Positions 1 through 8,549 of a DNA stretch of 64,000 nt are shown piece by piece (the first letter of the stretch is position 1; every line of letters begins with the position of its first letter). The position numbers and the translations under genes are program-made. The stretch covers positions 64,350 through 128,349 of the forward strand of contig JANQOW010000066.1 in NCBI GenBank assembly GCA_028285595.1, in the 5' to 3' direction. The DNA comes from Hyphomicrobiales bacterium. GTDB taxonomy: Bacteria; Pseudomonadota; Alphaproteobacteria; Rhizobiales; CAJQND01. The notes beneath the pieces were generated by a model. The model was given only the letters and a program-made list of their open reading frames with translations. It did no database searches and was not told where the DNA came from.

Positions 1-214
1 GAATAAGCGAAACCAACCAAACAAAGGCGACCGCGGTGACGTAGAGCTCTTGCTTACCGTGGTAGTCGATCAGCGCCATGTAGGACAAAAAACCGCTGCA
101 CAAGATCGAGACGCTGTCTCCGATGACCAATATCGTTGCTGCAACGGTTGAGCTTAGTGGTGGCAAAAAGCGCCACAGCTTCTTCTTGTCGATTTTACTC
201 ACTCTATCCAGCAT
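1..214 (-). CDS. Probable polyprenyl-phosphate sugar transferase, N-terminal part (partial)
   Basis: The reading frame starts at an ATG on the minus strand (212-214) and runs off the window edge, giving 71 codons. The peptide opens with a short Lys-rich cytoplasmic stretch followed by two hydrophobic segments, beginning around the residues IGDSVSILCSGFLSYMAL and ending around TAVAFVWLVSL. This resembles the multi-spanning N-terminus of exopolysaccharide phosphoglycosyltransferases (WcaJ/PssY type), which start repeat-unit assembly on undecaprenyl phosphate. The catalytic domain is outside the window, so this is inference from a hydropathy pattern and from the neighbouring export, co-polymerase and kinase genes on the same strand. 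Another polytopic membrane protein cannot be excluded. Confidence 0.5.
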   Translation of the reverse strand, partial: MLDRVSKIDKKKLWRFLPPLSSTVAATILVIGDSVSILCSGFLSYMALIDYHGKQELYVTAVAFVWLVSLI

Positions 215-544
215 CACTATGCGCCTTCTAAGATACACAACCGACAAAAGTAGCTGAGACCAGCTCTCTCACGTTCGGTTTCAAACCCCCTCTCATCTAG
301 GTTCTCTACCTACTGAGTAATACTAACCTTTTCACTATTTACTTGCAATTAACCATAACCAATCTGGTTAAATTATTTGCCGTAAACCTTTAACGCCCCC
401 AGACAGAATCCTCATGCGACAAACGCATAGAGATCTCCGTAGGTCTCGAGGAATCTTCATACGCTTGATCGACATTTGTTCTCAAAACAGAACCCCGATC
501 ACGCAAACCTCTCCTGCTGAATTCGCGGAAAACTCAGTCCGTCG
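215..544. promoter_or_regulatory. Intergenic region with inverted repeat upstream of the partial sugar transferase
   Basis: No credible gene is visible in this 330-bp AT-rich spacer between two minus-strand genes. It contains a 7-bp inverted repeat, TTAACCA (349-355) and TGGTTAA (365-371), with a 9-nt loop. The left arm continues as TTAACCAT, which matches a half-site known for the alphaproteobacterial cell-cycle regulator CtrA. The spacer probably carries the promoter of the downstream partial gene; the regulator assignment is speculative. Confidence 0.3.
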
Positions 545-1900
545 CTAGTCCGCGCTTATAGCAATTGTTTGAGGTGGTTGCGGTAGCTCACCCCCGACCG
601 TCTGAAGCGCGATTATCTGCGCGATCAGCGAAACGACCAGCATCGATCGGTCTTCGTTCTCACTCCCATAGTCGGGCTTCGGAATGTGGTACCTTTGGCC
701 TTCATCGTCCGTGATCGATACGGCGGCATTGGCGCTGACACCGCGCTTCACATTAAACAGTTCGACAGGGAAATACTGCTTTTGCACATTTACCATGGGC
801 TCGAACCCCTGCCCTAGAGGATTATAGTTCTGAGCAGCAACCAATGCGCCAAGATATGCAATCATCTCTTGGGGCGATCTCAGTTTGAACTCTGCGAGAT
901 AGCGTTCCGGAATCCGATCAGAATCTACCCGCACCAATCTGCCGCCCCGCAGGCCAATCGTTGGGACAAAAGAGACATCGGCTTGGTTCTTTTCTGCGTT
1001 CAGCTGCTTTGTGACAGTTCTCGATTTTGAGGGACCGCGCTGAGAGACAACCGTCTGGCTTTGTTGTTCAAACTCGTATGTTTTGTCTGGTTCGATGTCT
1101 CGATGTTTAGCGTCTAACATCCGCAACACATGAAAGACCGTTCTGAACTTCACATACTCACATTCCAGCCGGCCATCGTTTAGGAACCTGATCTCTTGGT
1201 TGCGTCCGATTCTCGCTTTTATGCTTGCAAGCGACCGTTCGGGGCTGGAGATCAAACTTGGCCCCGTCAAGGCGCGTCGCAATGTCACTTCTTGGAATTC
1301 CTCCGCACACGCAGGATTTGCTTCCAGGCGCGCCATGTCTTCGTTAAGTGCCCGGCAAACCCTCCAGTTCGCACGGAAACCACCGCGTTCTGCCGCTTCG
1401 CTGCAAATGATCCTGGAAGCAATCATCCAACGAGCATAAACATGCGCGTTGATCGTAACCCTGTTCACGAAGATCGAAAAGATTAAATGCCCTGGCCAGT
1501 TTTGCGACAGGTAGTTCAGCATCAGATCCGGCGCGACCGGCTCTTTCATTTTTTTCGTGAATTCGTCCGCGTTCAAATTTTGAAAACTGGTTCCGTCTTG
1601 AATGTATCCCTCAAGGGTTGGGCTAATGGAGCCACCAGTCAGCACACCGGTAAGCGGCAAAAATGCACTCAGTGTACCGGTCTTTCGCGCAACCCCGGTG
1701 TAACCACCAATTGCGGAGAAGCTCATCGGCGAGCGTTTGCTCGCTCGGACCGCATTGAGCAAGATTTCTTCGTTCACATATTGAGCCAATGACTTGTTGT
1801 ACTCAATCGCAGTGTTCACGATGTAGGGTTGTGTGCACCCTAGCAATGCTAAGAGCGGTATGACCGCTAACACACCCTTTATGATTGAAATCTGCCTCAT
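545..1900 (-). CDS. Uncharacterised outer-membrane-type lipoprotein
   Basis: A 451-residue protein of no family that I recognise. The start is placed at the ATG at 1898-1900 because the peptide then begins with a compact lipoprotein signal (Arg2, Lys8, a hydrophobic core and the lipobox LALLGC, so Cys22 is the probable lipidated residue), and a purine-rich GGTAGGTAAG precedes it; an in-frame start 33 bases upstream is less likely. After the signal the protein is soluble, with a Lys/Gln-rich middle and no further membrane segment. It lies between a sugar transferase and a Wza-type gene on the same strand, so a role in polysaccharide export or envelope attachment is plausible but not shown. It is separated from the next upstream gene by about 200 bases, so it may have its own promoter. 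Confidence 0.75.
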   Translation of the reverse strand: MRQISIIKGVLAVIPLLALLGCTQPYIVNTAIEYNKSLAQYVNEEILLNAVRASKRSPMSFSAIGGYTGVARKTGTLSAFLPLTGVLTGGSISPTLEGYIQDGTSFQNLNADEFTKKMKEPVAPDLMLNYLSQNWPGHLIFSIFVNRVTINAHVYARWMIASRIICSEAAERGGFRANWRVCRALNEDMARLEANPACAEEFQEVTLRRALTGPSLISSPERSLASIKARIGRNQEIRFLNDGRLECEYVKFRTVFHVLRMLDAKHRDIEPDKTYEFEQQSQTVVSQRGPSKSRTVTKQLNAEKNQADVSFVPTIGLRGGRLVRVDSDRIPERYLAEFKLRSPQEMIAYLGALVAAQNYNPLGQGFEPMVNVQKQYFPVELFNVKRGVSANAAVSITDDEGQRYHIPKPDYGSENEDRSMLVVSLIAQIIALQTVGGELPQPPQTIAISAD

Positions 1901-2107
1901 CTTACCTACCCCGCTTGGCGAGCCAACGCTCACATACTGGCACGCCTAGCCCAAAGTACCCAATCAATACGCGTTACATTTTTGCAACACTTTGAAACCA
2001 TGTTCTTTGGTGAGGAGCACAGCTCGTATCTCTGCCCGTCCATTCGTGCACGAAACAATTTGCCTTCTCACACTGCTTCCCTCGCAGGATCACACAATAA
2101 TACCGGG

Positions 2108-2695
2108 CTAATCCAACAAACCGTTTTCCGGTACCACAATCACATCACCAGGCTTTAAAACAATGTTTCCCTTTGGATTCCTGCCACGTTTGAACTGACG
2201 GAAATTGAATTCATGCAAAGCATCTCGGCCATCAATCCTCCGATGCACTTGAATTCGTCGCTCTGAAGCGAATGCCGCAAGCCCGCCAGCCAATGCCAAA
2301 GCCTGTAAAACCGTTGTTTGCTCCTTCAGAGGATATTGCCCCGGTCGGATAACCTCTCCCATCACGAAGAACAACTGTTCTTCATCTTTTGCCTCTGTAT
2401 CAGTTGGTTGCGAGACCAAAGACACGGTAATATCGAGTCCCGTTTGGTACTTTTCGCTCAAACGTTCCCTTATTGCACTCTCCACCTCTTCCGACGACTT
2501 GCCTTCCACCTGCAAGTGTCCTGCCAAAGGCATCGAAACCCTTCCATCTGGCGCCACTTTTAACTGGCTGTTGAGCTTCGGCTCTTGCCAGACTGAAATC
2601 TGAATGACGTCTCCAGGCTTGAAAACATAGGTTTCCTGCGCCGCTGACGCCGATATTAACGCAAACTGAATCAAAATCGCGAAAAGATATCGCAT
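2108..2695 (-). CDS. Polysaccharide export protein, Wza/Poly_export type
   Basis: A 195-residue periplasmic or outer-membrane polysaccharide export protein. The start is the ATG at 2693-2695, preceded by GGGAGAGAG; an upstream in-frame start would add 11 residues. Residues 1-19 form a signal peptide ending SASAA, with no lipobox Cys, unlike classical Wza. Then comes the Poly_export domain (GDVIQISVWQEP, APDGRVSMPLAG), followed by an SLBB-like domain with the motif FVMGEVIRPGQYPL and the closing LKPGDVIVVPE. These motifs are typical of proteins that form the exit channel for Wzy-dependent polysaccharides. At this length it has only one SLBB repeat and no C-terminal helix, matching the short export proteins of XrtA/EPS loci. 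The BY-kinase and Wzz-like genes lie immediately upstream on the same strand. Confidence 0.92.
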   Translation of the reverse strand: MRYLFAILIQFALISASAAQETYVFKPGDVIQISVWQEPKLNSQLKVAPDGRVSMPLAGHLQVEGKSSEEVESAIRERLSEKYQTGLDITVSLVSQPTDTEAKDEEQLFFVMGEVIRPGQYPLKEQTTVLQALALAGGLAAFASERRIQVHRRIDGRDALHEFNFRQFKRGRNPKGNIVLKPGDVIVVPENGLLD

Positions 2696-2860
2696 CGAAC
2701 TCTCTCCCTCGCGATTATCTAAAGTCAATCATCATGGTATTGCAATAGGTTGATGGCGCGATTTCACATTCGATGAACAACGAAGTTGAGCATGAGAAGC
2801 GCCGGTGCATGGTTTTCGGCCACATTAGGTAATGCAGTTCACAACTGTCCCCTTATCCGT

Positions 2861-3667
2861 TCAATAATACGACTTAGCTGACACCTTCGCTTTGTTGAGA
2901 ATGATGTCGAGGCTATCCGCGCCGGACAACAAACGTTCGCATTCTTCGATCTCAGCCGGAGTGGTTTGACCAGATGCAGCAACGAGGAGGACGTTATCAA
3001 TATGTGGCAACACAGCGATCACGTCATCGGCGACAAGAACCGGCGGCAAATCAACGATTACGATTCCTTGACCAGCTTTGTCGCGTAGGCCGGACAGAAG
3101 TTCCTCCATGTTTCCCGAGTTGAAGAGCAGTGACGGGTCAACCACTGTCCCAGAGCACGGTAAAACCCGCAATCCGCTTCCACCAATGTTCAGACCTACA
3201 CACGAATTATGAAGGCGGGCATCACCGCTCAGGACATCGTGCACGTCGCTCTGGCTCTTTATGCCTAAGCATTTTGCTATGGATGGTTTTCTGAGATCCA
3301 AATCGGCAAGCAAGACCACCTGATTGGGTTGGCGAGCCATACTGAAAGCCAAATTTATTGCCGTCACGGTCTTTCCGCACTCGGCGCGAGGCGAGGTAAT
3401 GCCTAGGACGTGATGATTTGAGAAACGCATCTTTTGCATAATGCGGGTCCTCAACATATCGTACGCGCGTGCCGCCACGTTCTCGCCATCAAACGCCACA
3501 ATCCTGGTATTCTCGAGATGGGCTCGATTTAGATGGCATTTGGGGGCTCCAAGCAAACTGCCTTCGGTCTGACTTTGCGAGTCCCGGCGCGCCGGATTGA
3601 TTTTGTTATTCGCTTGAATGTCAGTTTGGAGCTTCGATTTATCTATCGCATGCTTGATGGATTCCAC
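2861..3667 (-). CDS. Stand-alone BY-kinase (CpsD/CapB-type tyrosine kinase)
   Basis: A 268-residue cytoplasmic P-loop kinase of the bacterial tyrosine kinase family, which controls polysaccharide chain length with a Wzz-type partner. Visible motifs are a Walker A variant SPRAECGKT (residues 92-100), the Walker A' motif LLADLDLRKP (119-128) and Walker B IVIVDLPP (about 203). The C-terminus ends in KSYY, a minimal tyrosine tail of the kind that is autophosphorylated. The start is a GTG (3665-3667) preceded by AGGAAA; no ATG fits the frame. The first 50 residues are polar and probably disordered. The gene follows the Wzz-like gene after 36 bases, so the two probably act as a split equivalent of Wzc. 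Confidence 0.9.
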   Translation of the reverse strand: MESIKHAIDKSKLQTDIQANNKINPARRDSQSQTEGSLLGAPKCHLNRAHLENTRIVAFDGENVAARAYDMLRTRIMQKMRFSNHHVLGITSPRAECGKTVTAINLAFSMARQPNQVVLLADLDLRKPSIAKCLGIKSQSDVHDVLSGDARLHNSCVGLNIGGSGLRVLPCSGTVVDPSLLFNSGNMEELLSGLRDKAGQGIVIVDLPPVLVADDVIAVLPHIDNVLLVAASGQTTPAEIEECERLLSGADSLDIILNKAKVSAKSYY

Positions 3668-3703
3668 GACACCAATTTCCTGTTCATTGACATAGCTGAC
3701 CGT

Positions 3704-5332
3704 TTAGAGACTGAGGCGCTTCATAACTTTCGGGATGAGAACTTCCAGCGGCATAAAGTAGAGGTGCACACCCAACACGACCGCTACCGCAACCACTAGG
3801 AGCAAAATGAAAAGAAAGAACCTCTTCAAAAAACGCTTTCGCCGCTCATTGCGCGTGTTGATGTAGGGGATCACGACAAGCGGACGCCTGCCCAACTTGC
3901 TCATAAGATCAGCGCTACTCCTGATACTCTGATCCAACAGTTCCAGGCCAAAAACCAAACCACCTGCAATCGCCCCCGAAATCGCAAACCCCATTGCCAT
4001 TATCTTCTTGCGATCCGGTTTGATTGGCTGTTGGGGCGTAACAGGTTGCTCGAGTACCTGCAACCGTTCCGCCTGCTGGTCAGCCTCAAGCCGCTCTCCC
4101 AACCGGGCCTGAGCGAGTTTTTCTGATATCTCCGTCAGCGACTTTTGCGTTGCTGTATGTCTGCGTTCCAAAACTGCGAGGCCATTCTCGACTTCCGGTA
4201 TTCGGTCCATCTTGGCCTGTAACTCGGCCATTTCCTTCTCGTTCTTAGCCTTCTGGTCAACCAAAAGTTTTTTGCGTGATTTGGCCGAATTGATTCTCTC
4301 TAGAACCAGCCGCGAAGGTACGTCCATCTTCTCCGCTTCTTCATCAGAGATCTCCTCGTCTGGGAGAATTTCGATTGACGCTATTTTTTTGTGTTGGTTC
4401 TCCAGTGCCGCGATCTGCGCCTTAAGCGTTTTAATGTCAGGATGTTGATCAGAATAGATGAGAGACCTCTCGGCAAGTTGAGCCTTCAGGACATTTAAAC
4501 GCTGCTCTGTGAGATTGACACTCGATCCAACGGCCGCGCCTTGCCCATCTCCACTTGTCGCAGCGCTTTTCCGAACTTGTAGCTCGAAATTCAGCAATCG
4601 AATCTGATCATCCGCGGTGCGAATATCGTTTGCGAATGCGATATCTTGAAGCTTGGCCTTCTCCAGAGCATTTACGTAAAGCGGTAACTGGGATGGGAGA
4701 GCGCCCTTATTCCTTGTCTTAAAAACTGCAACCTCCCGCTCAATAACCACTAACTGGCGTTGCAGTCGACCGTGCTCTCTCTCCAAGAACTTCGTGGTAT
4801 CTGATGCTCTGCTGGTGCGGCTCTTAACATCTTCGTTCAAAATCAACGTAACAAGCTCGCCCGCCACACTTGCTGCGACGTGCGGTTTCTCGTACTCAAA
4901 GCCAACACGAAATGCGATAGTAAAAGCGTCTCTTCTGTTTTGCCTGCGTCTCTGACCGCCGATATCATATATGCTGATGTCTATTCTCTCTCGGATCAAC
5001 TCAACGAGACCTGAGGTTGAGAGCTTCGCACGCTGTTCCGGAAACAAGTCAAACTTTCTTGCCAGGTTCAATATCGTGTTTCGGGTAGTAATCCGCTGTC
5101 TGATAACCTGAATGCGCTCTTCGGCGAGTGCAGTAACGGTAGAGCGGACCAGATCTCTAGGAATCTGCTGAGATTCCACGAGAATTCGGGCCTCAGAGCG
5201 ATAAATTGGCGGCAACCAGACCGCGACAGCTACGCTCGCTCCGAACAACACCGCAAACAACAATATGAAATGCAAATAGCGGCGTTTCAGAATGTCCAAA
5301 CTGATCCTTAAGATGTCATCTTGTTCATTCAT
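3704..5332 (-). CDS. Wzz/GNVR-type polysaccharide co-polymerase (chain-length determinant)
   Basis: A 542-residue inner-membrane protein that sets polysaccharide chain length together with the adjacent kinase. It has a transmembrane segment near residues 19-40, a Wzz-like periplasmic start (PPIYRSEARILVESQQIP), a long coiled-coil central region rich in Leu, Glu, Lys and Gln (about 165-420), a GNVR-like segment (ENGLAVLERRH) and the proline-rich motif QPIKPDRKK before a second membrane segment (about 450-470). Unusually, a further hydrophobic segment rich in Leu and Val lies near the C-terminus (about 505-528), followed by a short basic tail. No kinase domain is attached; that function is the next gene downstream. 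It is probably the first gene of the export operon reading toward position 1. Confidence 0.92.
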   Translation of the reverse strand: MNEQDDILRISLDILKRRYLHFILLFAVLFGASVAVAVWLPPIYRSEARILVESQQIPRDLVRSTVTALAEERIQVIRQRITTRNTILNLARKFDLFPEQRAKLSTSGLVELIRERIDISIYDIGGQRRRQNRRDAFTIAFRVGFEYEKPHVAASVAGELVTLILNEDVKSRTSRASDTTKFLEREHGRLQRQLVVIEREVAVFKTRNKGALPSQLPLYVNALEKAKLQDIAFANDIRTADDQIRLLNFELQVRKSAATSGDGQGAAVGSSVNLTEQRLNVLKAQLAERSLIYSDQHPDIKTLKAQIAALENQHKKIASIEILPDEEISDEEAEKMDVPSRLVLERINSAKSRKKLLVDQKAKNEKEMAELQAKMDRIPEVENGLAVLERRHTATQKSLTEISEKLAQARLGERLEADQQAERLQVLEQPVTPQQPIKPDRKKIMAMGFAISGAIAGGLVFGLELLDQSIRSSADLMSKLGRRPLVVIPYINTRNERRKRFLKRFFLFILLLVVAVAVVLGVHLYFMPLEVLIPKVMKRLSL

Positions 5333-5777
5333 TTGGTACGTTTGCTCGCATTAAGAGACTTGACCGTGGGTTCATCGCTGTTGCGATCCTAGACGAGCAA
5401 CACATTCGAACCTCGTCATTTTAGTAATATCTCGCAGTTTATTGGCTCTTTTTGTCCCGGGAAGACGCAAACCCATTTAAAAATCGCATCTGCAAGGCGC
5501 ATACCAGTTCGGACACAAAAACCGCATTTTCCGATATCAGCACTTTGTTCACAGAAGTAACGCGTGGAATTTCACTCTTATACAGGCCTTTAACCTCACT
5601 TGGCGAGGAATTTGCAGAACATGCGGCAATCTGGAGCCAATCGAACCAGTCATGCCTCATCGCGTCACTTCAAAGTGCCGAGAACCCGCCTGCCTAGCAG
5701 GAATTGCGACTTACAATCAAAAACTTAATCCGCTATGCAAGTGATTAACTTGTGCAGCCTTTTACAGATTTATACAG
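5333..5777. promoter_or_regulatory. Divergent intergenic region
   Basis: About 445 bases between the divergently transcribed co-polymerase and SGNH hydrolase genes. The short frames inside have neither ribosome binding sites nor recognisable protein features, so I read the stretch as promoter DNA for both sides. No clear operator or terminator is visible. Confidence 0.35.
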
Positions 5778-6878
5778 ATGCAAACACCCGGCAAATGGCG
5801 AAACATCTTCTTCGCGGGAATTATTACTTTACTAAGCCTCAGCCTCAGCATCGCTGCGGTCGAATACGTGCTGCGGATCGCACGTCCTTCAAACACTGGC
5901 GGCGGGCAGTTGGAAAGTGGTCTGTTCACATATCACTCCCGCTTAGGTTGGACCTTAACGCGTGACTGGCAGGGCGGCCACACACATCATGACTATCAAG
6001 TTAGGTATTCGACAAACGGCTTTGGTCACCGAGGACGCACACTCGACGCTGACGAGGGAGACCATAGACGATATGCTTATCTCGGCGACAGTTTCACATT
6101 CGGAATGGGGGTAAATGATCAAGATACATTTACCGAGATCCTGAACCGTCAATCACAGGGAAAGAAACTCCACCTCAATTTCGGCCACCCGGGATACAGC
6201 ACTGACCAAGAACTGATTTACGCCAAGGAGCGTATTTTGCAGGTAGAACCGAATGTTCTCGTCTTAATTGCTTACTTGGGAAATGACCTAATCGACAATA
6301 CGGCGCCTGTTCCACTGCAGGTCGACCTTGCCAAACCATATTTTGAGCTGACCGATGGGCGCCTCGCGTTGCGGAACACGCCCGTTCCTCGGCAAGCAAG
6401 AACTGCGGTCCTTAGAAGGCGTTCATTGGCTGACATTCTGCTTGAAGGTGTGCCACCAAAGAATGACCCGTTGGGCAGTTCAGAGATTCTGAAACGACTG
6501 GGATACAAACCACGCGCACAAGACATCAGCCGCGTGCTGCCAGAACGTGTTGATCCATCAATAGATCTCTTCATATCTCTGATCGCAGAGATGAATCGTT
6601 TGGTGAGCGAAACAAAGGGCCAGCTAATTGTCGCATTGTTGCCGGGGCAGTCATTTGTGACGGACCCAGCCAGCTACTCTGGTCAGTATCAGGATTACAT
6701 AAGACGCAACGTTTTGAGCCGATTGAAGACGAAAGACATTACAGCACTCGACCTGGGGTCCGAGCTTCGCTCCAAGTTCGATGCAGGCGATAAAGATCTA
6801 TACTATCCCTTCGACGGCCACCTTACGCCAAAAGGGCACCGGGTGTTGGCAGATTACTTCTGGCATAACCTCCCTTGA
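5778..6878 (+). CDS. Membrane-anchored SGNH/GDSL hydrolase
   Basis: A 366-residue protein with an N-terminal membrane anchor (about residues 12-32) and a periplasmic SGNH-type hydrolase domain. Catalytic blocks are visible: GDSFTFG near residue 104 (nucleophile Ser), the Gly of GHPGYSTDQ, the GND triplet of AYLGNDL near 169, and FDGHLTPKGH near 349, which holds the Asp and His of the triad. Family members remove or transfer acyl groups on sugars or lipids; in a polysaccharide locus the likely job is acetyl or acyl editing of the exported polymer, which is inference. A tiny DUF5989-like gene follows after 54 bases; SGNH proteins often sit beside that family. Confidence 0.85.
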   Translation: MQTPGKWRNIFFAGIITLLSLSLSIAAVEYVLRIARPSNTGGGQLESGLFTYHSRLGWTLTRDWQGGHTHHDYQVRYSTNGFGHRGRTLDADEGDHRRYAYLGDSFTFGMGVNDQDTFTEILNRQSQGKKLHLNFGHPGYSTDQELIYAKERILQVEPNVLVLIAYLGNDLIDNTAPVPLQVDLAKPYFELTDGRLALRNTPVPRQARTAVLRRRSLADILLEGVPPKNDPLGSSEILKRLGYKPRAQDISRVLPERVDPSIDLFISLIAEMNRLVSETKGQLIVALLPGQSFVTDPASYSGQYQDYIRRNVLSRLKTKDITALDLGSELRSKFDAGDKDLYYPFDGHLTPKGHRVLADYFWHNLP

Positions 6879-6932
6879 AGCGGGGTGGATTAGACTGTCA
6901 GCTCGAGATTTACGGGGTAATGGAGAGAACCG

Positions 6933-7085
6933 GTGATTTCATTCATGCGTGAGTTCTGGCAGTTTGCGCGGCAGCGGAAGAAGTACTACCTCGTGCCCAT
7001 ATTCATAATGATGGTGCTGCTGGGAGGCTTGCTGGTTTTCACGAAAGGAACGGCAGTGGCACCTTTCATTTATACAGTTTTCTAA
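6933..7085 (+). CDS. Small DUF5989-like membrane protein
   Basis: A 50-residue frame starting at GTG 6933, with GGAGAG five bases upstream; an in-frame ATG lies at 6945. The peptide has an aromatic and basic start (REFWQFARQRKKYYLVP), one hydrophobic helix (IFIMMVLLGGLLVF) and the ending GTAVAPFIYTVF. This pattern of basic segment, single helix and a final APFIYT-like motif matches my recollection of the small DUF5989 family, which accompanies SGNH hydrolases and polysaccharide or toxin loci. Function is unknown. The good ribosome binding site and the position just behind the SGNH gene support a real gene. Confidence 0.8.
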   Translation: MISFMREFWQFARQRKKYYLVPIFIMMVLLGGLLVFTKGTAVAPFIYTVF

Positions 7086-7183
7086 AACATCACCTGCCGT
7101 CAAAGCCGGCATCGCTCGTTACGAAAACCAAACGTTGCGCTCAGATCAGCCAATGAGATCTTGAGAGAATTAGGTTTAAGACT

Positions 7184-8362
7184 CTAGTGTTGCGGCCCAA
7201 ACGTGTCGCCAAGTCCGTTCAATTTCAACGCAGTTTTTATTGCCTGTGTGGCGCGGATGATCTGCAAGCTACAACCGCGTTCAAGAAGCACTTGGGAAAT
7301 CACGAGAAGCGTCCCCATTGCGGACGTATCGATCCATTTTGCATTGCTCAAGTCCAAATGAAGTACCTCCTTCCTATGACTTGCCTTTTCAATCACACGA
7401 CAAAACTCGTTTAGCGAACTGTTCACAATCGGGCCTGTGACAACAATGCAAGGGGATGCAGTATCAATTTGCTCAACCTCCGCCATAAACTTCTCATTAC
7501 GCCAACGCCAGCTATTCCAGCGCAGCGAAACAGCTAGAGGAACGACTTTGGTTAACAATAGTCTGAGCAAAGTGCGGCCGTCATTCCAATAGCGTGTTGC
7601 AAGCTGAGGCTCCTCGCGAATTCGCCAAACCCACTCGAGGCCGATTTTTTGCCACAACTTAGGTGCGCGTCTGACACTGCCCGCAAAGAAATTAATCGTT
7701 GCCCCCAGATGGCTAACAATAGGCGCCTCTAGCGCGCTCCTGTTGCGCATGATCCAGCTTTGTCCTTTCTCTGCGCCAAGAGAGACGATCACAAAGTCGG
7801 GTCGGGCAGCATTCACGCTCGCAATAATCTCATCGGTGCTCATCTCCTCCACCGATCCAAATCCGGGGCTCAAATGGCCCACGCAGACCACTTTGTCCGG
7901 TTGCAAGCAATTTAAGGCCAAGCAAGCCTTTCTGCCCGCCTCTTCGGTGCCGCCAAAGAAAAAGACTCGAAGTGGATCATTCTGGACAAACCGATCCGAC
8001 GCAAGCACAGCATCAATAATGTCAGAACCGGCAACCCGCTCGACAACCGGTATACCCAGACACTTGCAACCAAACATTACCGCGATGCCATCAACTAAGG
8101 ACAAATCACTGCAGCGCAGCGAAACTCCAAACTCGGGACTTCGATCCAAAATTGCGATGAAGTTTAGATTTGGCGTTGAGATGAAACATGACCGGCGTGT
8201 TGTCTGAGCATTGGAGATTGCTTCGATTACCTGGTCCATTGTCACAATGTCTATCGGCACTCCAAGCATGCAATGGACATCGCGGGCCCCACCCCCCCCC
8301 AAGAAGTAGGATTCGTCACGAGAGTCATCAAGATCTTTGTGAGGCGGGGATGTCGGTTGCAT
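7184..8362 (-). CDS. WecG/TagA/CpsF-family glycosyltransferase fused to a STAS domain
   Basis: A 392-residue two-domain protein. Residues about 30-215 are a GT26 glycosyltransferase domain (LGVPIDIVTMDQVIEAI, STPNLNFI, LVDGIAVMFGCKCLG, RVAGSDIIDAVL, VSLGAEKGQSWI), which normally transfers an N-acetylhexosaminuronic or related sugar to a lipid-linked acceptor. Residues about 300-390 are a STAS domain with WIDTSAMGTLL, where Ser347 lies at the position phosphorylated in anti-sigma-factor antagonists. The start is uncertain: no good ribosome binding site precedes the ATG at 8362, and another ATG (8269) lies just before the GT domain. A run of nine G on the coding strand (8292-8300) lies between these two starts. 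It is downstream of the TPR lipoprotein gene on the same strand. Confidence 0.85.
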   Translation of the reverse strand: MQPTSPPHKDLDDSRDESYFLGGGGARDVHCMLGVPIDIVTMDQVIEAISNAQTTRRSCFISTPNLNFIAILDRSPEFGVSLRCSDLSLVDGIAVMFGCKCLGIPVVERVAGSDIIDAVLASDRFVQNDPLRVFFFGGTEEAGRKACLALNCLQPDKVVCVGHLSPGFGSVEEMSTDEIIASVNAARPDFVIVSLGAEKGQSWIMRNRSALEAPIVSHLGATINFFAGSVRRAPKLWQKIGLEWVWRIREEPQLATRYWNDGRTLLRLLLTKVVPLAVSLRWNSWRWRNEKFMAEVEQIDTASPCIVVTGPIVNSSLNEFCRVIEKASHRKEVLHLDLSNAKWIDTSAMGTLLVISQVLLERGCSLQIIRATQAIKTALKLNGLGDTFGPQH

Positions 8363-8549
8363 ATCGGCACTTAATGACGATCACAGCAATGCACGCTGGT
8401 GCGGACTGCCTTGCTGCTGGAGATAGTGAACTTCCACTTTACGCAGATCCAATTGGAACGCACGCGGCCAACCCGGACGTGGGGCCTGTTCCTTTTCCAC
8501 TCCAAATGTCGTCACCGTGTCAAAGCGGACTGCTCACCAGAGCCGCATC

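Noticed and set aside
1196-1792. Plus-strand frames opposite the lipoprotein gene
   Set aside because: They overlap a well-supported minus-strand gene with signal peptide and have no domain features or ribosome binding sites.
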